Source of the DNA: Caulobacterales bacterium RIFOXYB1_FULL_67_16
GTDB lineage: Bacteria; Pseudomonadota; Alphaproteobacteria; Caulobacterales; Caulobacteraceae
Assembly (NCBI GenBank): GCA_001796045.1
Contig: MGLN01000037.1
Location: 6,014 to 23,333 of the forward strand
Direction: 5' to 3'
Length of the DNA stretch: 17,320 bases
A model generated the notes under the pieces. That model was not told where the DNA came from and did no database searches. It saw only the letters and a program-made list of their open reading frames with translations. A program made the position numbers and the translations under genes. This document shows, in pieces, positions 13,447-17,320 of the stretch; position 1 is the first letter of the stretch, and every line of letters begins with the position of its first letter.

Positions 13447-14184
13447 ATGACCGCCCTGGAGCGTCCCTACTGGATCGAGGCCCTTTTCGAGCGCCGAGAC
13501 GGCTGGGACGCTTCCGTCTATCCTTTCAACCTGCCGGTCGTACGCACCCTCGACCGGCTGGCCTTCCATCCGAACGTCACCTTTCTGGTCGGCGAGAACG
13601 GCTCCGGAAAGTCTACACTGATCGAGGCCCTGGCCGTGGCCTGGGGCTTCAATCCCGAGGGCGGCGGACGCGAACATCGCTTCGGCACTCGCGACAGCCA
13701 TTCCCCTCTGCACAGATTTGTAAGGCCGGTACGCTCGGCGCAGCGGGTTCAGGACGGCTTCTTCCTGCGCGCCGAGAGCTTCTTCACCGTCGCCAGCTAT
13801 CTCGAAGATCCAGCGGTCAGGGGCGAACGCTACGGCGCCCGCCGCCTGCACGAGCAGTCACACGGCGAATCCTTCTTCGCCCTTTTCGACAATCGCTTCA
13901 TCGGCGACGGCCTCTACATCCTGGACGAACCCGAAGCCGCCTTGTCGCCGAGCCGGCAGCTCTCTTTCCTCTCGCGTCTGCATGAGCTGGTCCTGGCGCG
14001 ATCACAGCTGATCATCGCCACTCACTCGCCGATCCTCCTAGGCTACCCCAACGCCTGGATCTATCAGGCCTCAGAGCACGGTCTTGAACGGATCGAGTAC
14101 GAGGATACCGACCACTATCAGGTCACACGCAACTTTCTTACGCGTCGCGAAATGATGCTGGATATTCTGCTGTCCGAAGATTGA
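13447..14184 (+). CDS. AAA/ABC-like single-domain ATPase (COG3910-type)
   Basis: The 245-residue soluble protein is a compact ABC-type nucleotide-binding domain. Walker A GENGSGKST is at 49-57. The signature-like LHEQSHGES at 134-142 corresponds to 'LSxGE'. Walker B with catalytic glutamate, YILDEPEAALS, is at 157-167, and the switch histidine H193 lies in ATHSP. There is no membrane domain and no long coiled coil, so it is neither a transporter on its own nor an SMC-length protein. It resembles the 'predicted ATPase' group found alone in many bacteria, whose function is unknown. It starts 4 bp after the fumC stop without a clear ribosome-binding site, which suggests translational coupling to fumC. 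OLD-like nucleases share the ATPase but have an added TOPRIM domain, absent here. Confidence 0.85.
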   Translation: MTALERPYWIEALFERRDGWDASVYPFNLPVVRTLDRLAFHPNVTFLVGENGSGKSTLIEALAVAWGFNPEGGGREHRFGTRDSHSPLHRFVRPVRSAQRVQDGFFLRAESFFTVASYLEDPAVRGERYGARRLHEQSHGESFFALFDNRFIGDGLYILDEPEAALSPSRQLSFLSRLHELVLARSQLIIATHSPILLGYPNAWIYQASEHGLERIEYEDTDHYQVTRNFLTRREMMLDILLSED

Positions 14185-14237
14185 GTGAATTCAAACCCGC
14201 TTCGCGCTAAGGTGGCAGCGCCGACACGGAGCATCTC

Positions 14238-15317
14238 ATGACCGACGTCCGGGTATTCTTCACCACCAACCGCAACTATCAGCCCGCCAACAAGCGACAG
14301 GTGTTCGGCCGTACCTTCAATCCCGACGGCGTCGCCGCCCTGCGGTTCGGCTATGCCGATTTCAAGTCCGATCCCCAACGACCGGTCCTGCAGGACCTGC
14401 ACGTCTATCCCGACGTCCTGAACCAGACCGACGTGATCAAAACAGGCGGCGGCATGTTCATGGAGGATCTGCGCACCTCCATGGCCCAAGGCCGGAAGTG
14501 CGACACCCTGGTCTTCATCCACGGCTTCAACGTCAGTTTCACCGGCGCCCTGCAGAGCGCGGCCCTGCTGGCTCAGGGACTGAACGTCGGCGGGCATCCG
14601 CTGAATGTCGTCGTCTTCAGCTGGCCTTCGGATGGTTCGGCCGTGCCCTGGATGTCCTATTACAGCGACCGGGAGGATGCGCGGGCGTCGGGGCCGTCGG
14701 TCGCGCGGGCGTTCCTGAAGTTCAGGGACTTCGTCCTGGCGCTGAACGAAGCCGATTACTGCCAGCGACGCGTGCATCTGCTGACCCACAGCATGGGCGC
14801 CTATGTGCTGCGCCAGGCCGTGCAGGCCCTGATCGCCAAGGATCGGGACGGCCTGACCCGGCTGTTCGACCAGATCCTTCTGGCCGCGCCGGACGAGGAC
14901 GACGACGCCTTCGAGCACGACACGAAGCTGAGGCTCCTGCCGCGCATCGGGCGACAGGTGACCGTCTATTACAATCCCAACGACAAGGGGCTGACGATCT
15001 CTGACAAGACCAAGGCCAATCCGGATCGCCTTGGCTCGGATGGCCCCCGCCTGGTGGACCTGATACCCAAGAAGGTCGCCCTGGTCGATTGCCGCGTGGT
15101 GGCGGGATCGGCCGATCCCTTCATCGAGCACAGCTATTATGTACGAAGCCAGGCGATGAACGACGACATCTCGGCGGTGCTGGCGGACACCCCCCTGGAC
15201 GACATCCCCAACCGGATCTTTGTCGAACGCCAGCGGTCCTGGCGGATCGTCGCCGAGACCGGCGTCAAGCCGGCCCGACCGCCCAAACCGACCCGGCCCG
15301 ACGCACCACCCACATGA
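14238..15317 (+). CDS. DUF900 / COG4782-type alpha/beta hydrolase
   Basis: This 359-residue protein has the alpha/beta hydrolase features of the DUF900 family (PF05990). LVFIHGFNVSF (91-101) forms the oxyanion hole, VVFSWPSDG (125-133) is characteristic of the family, and HSMG (184-187) carries the nucleophile S185. LLAAPDEDDDAF (214-225) contains the probable catalytic acid, and H296 in EHSYY is a reasonable catalytic histidine. Unlike some relatives it has no N-terminal signal peptide, so a cytosolic location is likely. The C-terminal 20 residues are rich in Pro, Arg and Lys and probably disordered. GGAG lies about 8 nt before the ATG. It lies 53 bp after the ATPase gene, and its stop is 2 bp from the stop of the convergent YccF gene. 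The substrate is unknown. Confidence 0.88.
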   Translation: MTDVRVFFTTNRNYQPANKRQVFGRTFNPDGVAALRFGYADFKSDPQRPVLQDLHVYPDVLNQTDVIKTGGGMFMEDLRTSMAQGRKCDTLVFIHGFNVSFTGALQSAALLAQGLNVGGHPLNVVVFSWPSDGSAVPWMSYYSDREDARASGPSVARAFLKFRDFVLALNEADYCQRRVHLLTHSMGAYVLRQAVQALIAKDRDGLTRLFDQILLAAPDEDDDAFEHDTKLRLLPRIGRQVTVYYNPNDKGLTISDKTKANPDRLGSDGPRLVDLIPKKVALVDCRVVAGSADPFIEHSYYVRSQAMNDDISAVLADTPLDDIPNRIFVERQRSWRIVAETGVKPARPPKPTRPDAPPT

Positions 15318-15319
15318 AC

Positions 15320-15706
15320 CTAAGACTTGTCGCGGATCGTCCGCCCCACCGGAGCCAGCGCCAGCTTGGCCAGTTCCAGATCCTTCAGGGCGAAGGGGAT
15401 GCCGATGATCGACACGAACTCGGCCACTGCGATGATCAGGTGCGACAGGGCGATGTACCAGCCGGCGACCACGAACCAGACGATGTTCAGAACCACGCCC
15501 AGGCACCCCGCCACCGGATGGGCGTCCTGCCAGACGATCTCGCGTCCGAAGGGCCAGAAGGAATAGCTGGCGATCCGCCAGGCCGCGAAGGTCCAGGGCA
15601 GGCCCACGATGGTCAGGGCCAGGATCGCCCCGCCCAGAAGCCAAAGCAGGCCGGACAGCCAGCCGCCGAAGATGAACCACAGGATATTCAGGATCAGGCG
15701 GATCAT
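15320..15706 (-). CDS. YccF domain-containing inner-membrane protein
   Basis: The 128-residue protein is very hydrophobic and contains two copies of the short YccF motif (PF03733), as in E. coli YccF. The first is NILWFIFGGW (7-16) followed by LTIVGLPWTFAAWRIASYSFWPFG (31-54). The second is NIVWFVVAGWYIAL (74-87) followed by IIGIPFALKDLELAKLALAPVG (100-121). Three to four membrane segments are likely. The function is unknown. An excellent GGAGGG precedes the ATG at 15706. A strong hairpin separates it from the DUF2171 gene upstream, so it is probably transcribed on its own, perhaps with some read-through. Confidence 0.92.
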   Translation of the reverse strand: MIRLILNILWFIFGGWLSGLLWLLGGAILALTIVGLPWTFAAWRIASYSFWPFGREIVWQDAHPVAGCLGVVLNIVWFVVAGWYIALSHLIIAVAEFVSIIGIPFALKDLELAKLALAPVGRTIRDKS

Positions 15707-15742
15707 CGCGTCCCTCCGAGAACAATGTCCTCCAGATAGAAC

Positions 15743-15772
15743 GAAGGCCCCGCCGGCGACAGCGGGGCCTTC
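15743..15772 (-). terminator. Strong hairpin terminator after the DUF2171 gene
   Basis: GAAGGCCCCGC (15743-15753) and GCGGGGCCTTC (15762-15772) form a perfect 11-bp stem with an 8-nt loop. On the minus strand the stem is followed by GTTCTATCT, partly T-rich. It lies 22 nt beyond the DUF2171 stop and 36 nt before the YccF start, so it should end the DUF2171 transcript. Confidence 0.7.
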
Positions 15773-15794
15773 ATTAATTCGGCGACACCTGGCC

Positions 15795-16034
15795 CTAGTG
15801 CGGCTTCTCGGTCCAGCGCGCCTTCGCGTCGTCCTTTGTCAGGCTCAGATGGACGTGCTTGTCATCCACCCGCTCGACCCAGCTGACCGGGATCAGGTGG
15901 TGTTTGAAGCCGCCCGCGAGGTCCAGCTTGGCCAGTTCGATCTGGTCTCCCAGAACATGGTCCACGCGACCGACGTGGCCGCCGTCCGATCCGACGACTT
16001 CGAGATGTTCTTTGATGAGCGAGGCGTCGACCAT
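15795..16034 (-). CDS. DUF2171 domain-containing protein
   Basis: This 79-residue protein matches the DUF2171 family (PF09939), small PRC-barrel-like proteins common in alphaproteobacteria. LIKEHLEVVGSDGGHVGRVDHV (6-27) and GGFKHHLIPVSWVERVDDKHVHLSLTKDDA (41-70) follow the family pattern, with the 'G..VG.VD.V' opening, the 'HLIP..WV' middle and the 'HL.L....A' end. The function is unknown; members are often linked with general stress proteins, which is only a loose guide. A GGAGAA lies about 6-8 nt upstream of the ATG at 16034, and a longer form from 16082 lacks such support. It is divergent from the patatin-like gene, with a 142-bp gap, and ends at a strong hairpin. Confidence 0.88.
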   Translation of the reverse strand: MVDASLIKEHLEVVGSDGGHVGRVDHVLGDQIELAKLDLAGGFKHHLIPVSWVERVDDKHVHLSLTKDDAKARWTEKPH

Positions 16035-16176
16035 GGGGGTTCTCCGGGTTTGAAGGTTGGTCCCATGAAACGGACGCGCCACGAGCGGGTTTCAAACCGC
16101 AGCGCTTGCTGCTGTATAGGGGGCGAGGCAGGACCTGAGCCCGCCGCCGGCTCCGTCACGAATCGTCGAGGTACCT

Positions 16177-17320
16177 ATGAAACGCGCCTGTTCGATTCTG
16201 TCGGCGGCGATGATGGCCATGTCCGTCGCCGCCTGCGGCACCCTGCAGCGGCCGGAAGGCCCCCTGCGGCTGGCCGACGGCGCCCTGATCCCGGCTCAGG
16301 ATCCGCGCATCCGCACGAACGACGCCGTGCGCCTCGAGGCCTTCACCGAAGAAGTCGGCCAGCGGCTGGCTCAGAAACATGATCTGTCGATCCTGGCCCT
16401 GTCCGGCGGCGGGGCCAACGGCGCCTATGGCGCAGGCGTGCTGGTCGGCTGGACCGAGCGGGGCGACCGGCCGGTCTTCGACATCGTCACCGGCGTCAGT
16501 ACGGGCGCCCTGGCCGCCCCCTTCGCCTTCGCGGGTTCCGCATGGGACGCCCAGCTGGGTCACGCCTATACCGATGGGGGCGCCAGCAGCCTGTTGAGCT
16601 GGCGCAGCCTAGCCTTCTTCCTCTACCCCAGCCTCTACAGCGCCTCGGCGCTCCGGAACCTCGTCGACGAGAACGTGACCCCCGACCTCCTGGCGGCCAT
16701 CGCCCGCGAACACGCCAAGGGCCGCCGCCTGCTGGTCGCCACAACCAATCTGGACAGCGAGGAGACGGTCATCTGGGACATGGGCCTGCTGGCCAGCCAG
16801 AACGACGAGAATTCGCGCGCCCTGTTCAAGGAGGTGCTGGTGGCGTCAGCCAGCATCCCGGGCGTCTTTCCGCCCGTGCTGATCGCCGGCCTCCAGCCGG
16901 ACCAGACCGTGGTGATGGAAATGCACGCCGACGGCGGGGTTAACACCCCCTTCCTCGCCATCCCCGAACCCCTGGCCCTGTGGACGCGGCCGCAGGACGA
17001 GCCCGGCGGCGGCGCCCTCTATGTCGTGGTCAACGGCCAGGTCGGCCGCAACGAGGGGGTCACGCCCGGTCGGCTGACCGCCATCCTGATGCGCAGCTAC
17101 GACAGCATGAGCAAGGCCTCGCTGCGCGCCCATCTGGCGACCACCGCCGCCTTCGCCCGGCGCAACGGGATGAGCCTGTCCCTGTCCGCCATTCCCGACA
17201 ATGTGGAGGCCTCCAGCCTGGAGTTCGACCAGAAGACCATGACCGCCCAGTTCGAACTGGGCCGCCGGCAGGGGCGGTCCGCCGAGGCATGGACCCGTCT
17301 GGATCAGCCGGACCCCTCGC
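16177..17320 (+). CDS. Patatin-like phospholipase lipoprotein (partial, 3' end beyond right edge)
   Basis: The frame is open for 381 codons from the ATG at 16177 to the window edge without a stop. The N-terminus has a short charged start, a hydrophobic stretch and the lipobox VAAC, so C20 is the predicted lipidated residue and the protein would be anchored in the envelope. The patatin domain (PF01734) shows the glycine-rich oxyanion loop SGGGANG (76-82), the nucleophile elbow GVSTG (106-110) with S108, and the catalytic Asp in ADGG (D252). These give the Ser-Asp dyad of patatin lipases, which hydrolyse acyl esters of (phospho)lipids. GAGG lies 5-8 nt upstream of the ATG. Substrate and any C-terminal extension cannot be judged here. 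Confidence 0.92.
   Translation, partial: MKRACSILSAAMMAMSVAACGTLQRPEGPLRLADGALIPAQDPRIRTNDAVRLEAFTEEVGQRLAQKHDLSILALSGGGANGAYGAGVLVGWTERGDRPVFDIVTGVSTGALAAPFAFAGSAWDAQLGHAYTDGGASSLLSWRSLAFFLYPSLYSASALRNLVDENVTPDLLAAIAREHAKGRRLLVATTNLDSEETVIWDMGLLASQNDENSRALFKEVLVASASIPGVFPPVLIAGLQPDQTVVMEMHADGGVNTPFLAIPEPLALWTRPQDEPGGGALYVVVNGQVGRNEGVTPGRLTAILMRSYDSMSKASLRAHLATTAAFARRNGMSLSLSAIPDNVEASSLEFDQKTMTAQFELGRRQGRSAEAWTRLDQPDPS

Noticed and set aside
14118..15725. Minus-strand open frame of 535 codons spanning the DUF900 hydrolase
   Set aside because: It covers the real hydrolase and also runs out of frame across the YccF gene, and its product resembles no family.

Overview
The window looks like an ordinary chromosomal stretch of a GC-rich alphaproteobacterium, most likely a Caulobacterales member close to Brevundimonas or Caulobacter. 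The main support is a circularly permuted two-piece tmRNA gene followed directly by an alphaproteobacterial-type SspB adaptor. Third-position GC bias throughout, and families common in this order (DUF1499, YccF, DUF2171, a C13 peptidase, a DUF900 hydrolase), point the same way. The genus is inferred from gene content, not from a marker-gene comparison. I see no transposase, integrase, CRISPR array, phage module or compositional break.

Layout. (1) 1-2208, minus strand: an acyl-CoA ligase followed by a DUF1499 membrane protein that runs off the left edge. (2) 2368-6021, plus strand: a nucleotide and folate block with uridine kinase, thymidylate synthase (thyA), an exported alpha/beta hydrolase, a MazG-like pyrophosphatase, dihydrofolate reductase (folA) and a YbjQ-family protein. 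From thyA onward the genes are 5-24 bp apart or overlap, so they probably form one transcript. ThyA converts methylene-THF to DHF, FolA recycles DHF, and the MazG-like enzyme may clean or supply the nucleotide pool. (3) 6056-8353, minus strand: an Old Yellow Enzyme-type oxidoreductase and, upstream of it, an Mrp/ApbC-like P-loop ATPase with no cysteine at all. (4) 8356-10205, plus strand: miaA, then the permuted ssrA gene with a good sigma-70-type promoter, then sspB. This puts the RNA encoding the degradation tag beside the gene for the adaptor that delivers tagged proteins to ClpXP. (5) 10268-11029, plus strand: an exported legumain-like C13 peptidase. It converges on, and overlaps by 32 bp, a minus-strand pair of cyclophilin-type PPIase and RusA-like Holliday-junction nuclease. 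(6) 12051-15317, plus strand: fumC, an ABC-like single-domain ATPase 4 bp behind it, and a DUF900 alpha/beta hydrolase. (7) 15320-16034, minus strand: YccF and DUF2171 proteins with a strong hairpin terminator between them. (8) 16177 to the right edge, plus strand: a patatin-like lipoprotein, truncated by the window.

Almost all sequence is accounted for. The only stretch longer than 300 bp without a protein gene (9259-9734) holds the tmRNA. I did not find a clearly undescribed multi-gene system. The points most worth a second look are the ssrA-sspB linkage and its variant tag, the cysteine-free Mrp-like ATPase, the thyA-hydrolase-mazG-folA arrangement, the cyclophilin-RusA pair with its antisense overlap, and a palindrome in the acyl-CoA ligase promoter region.
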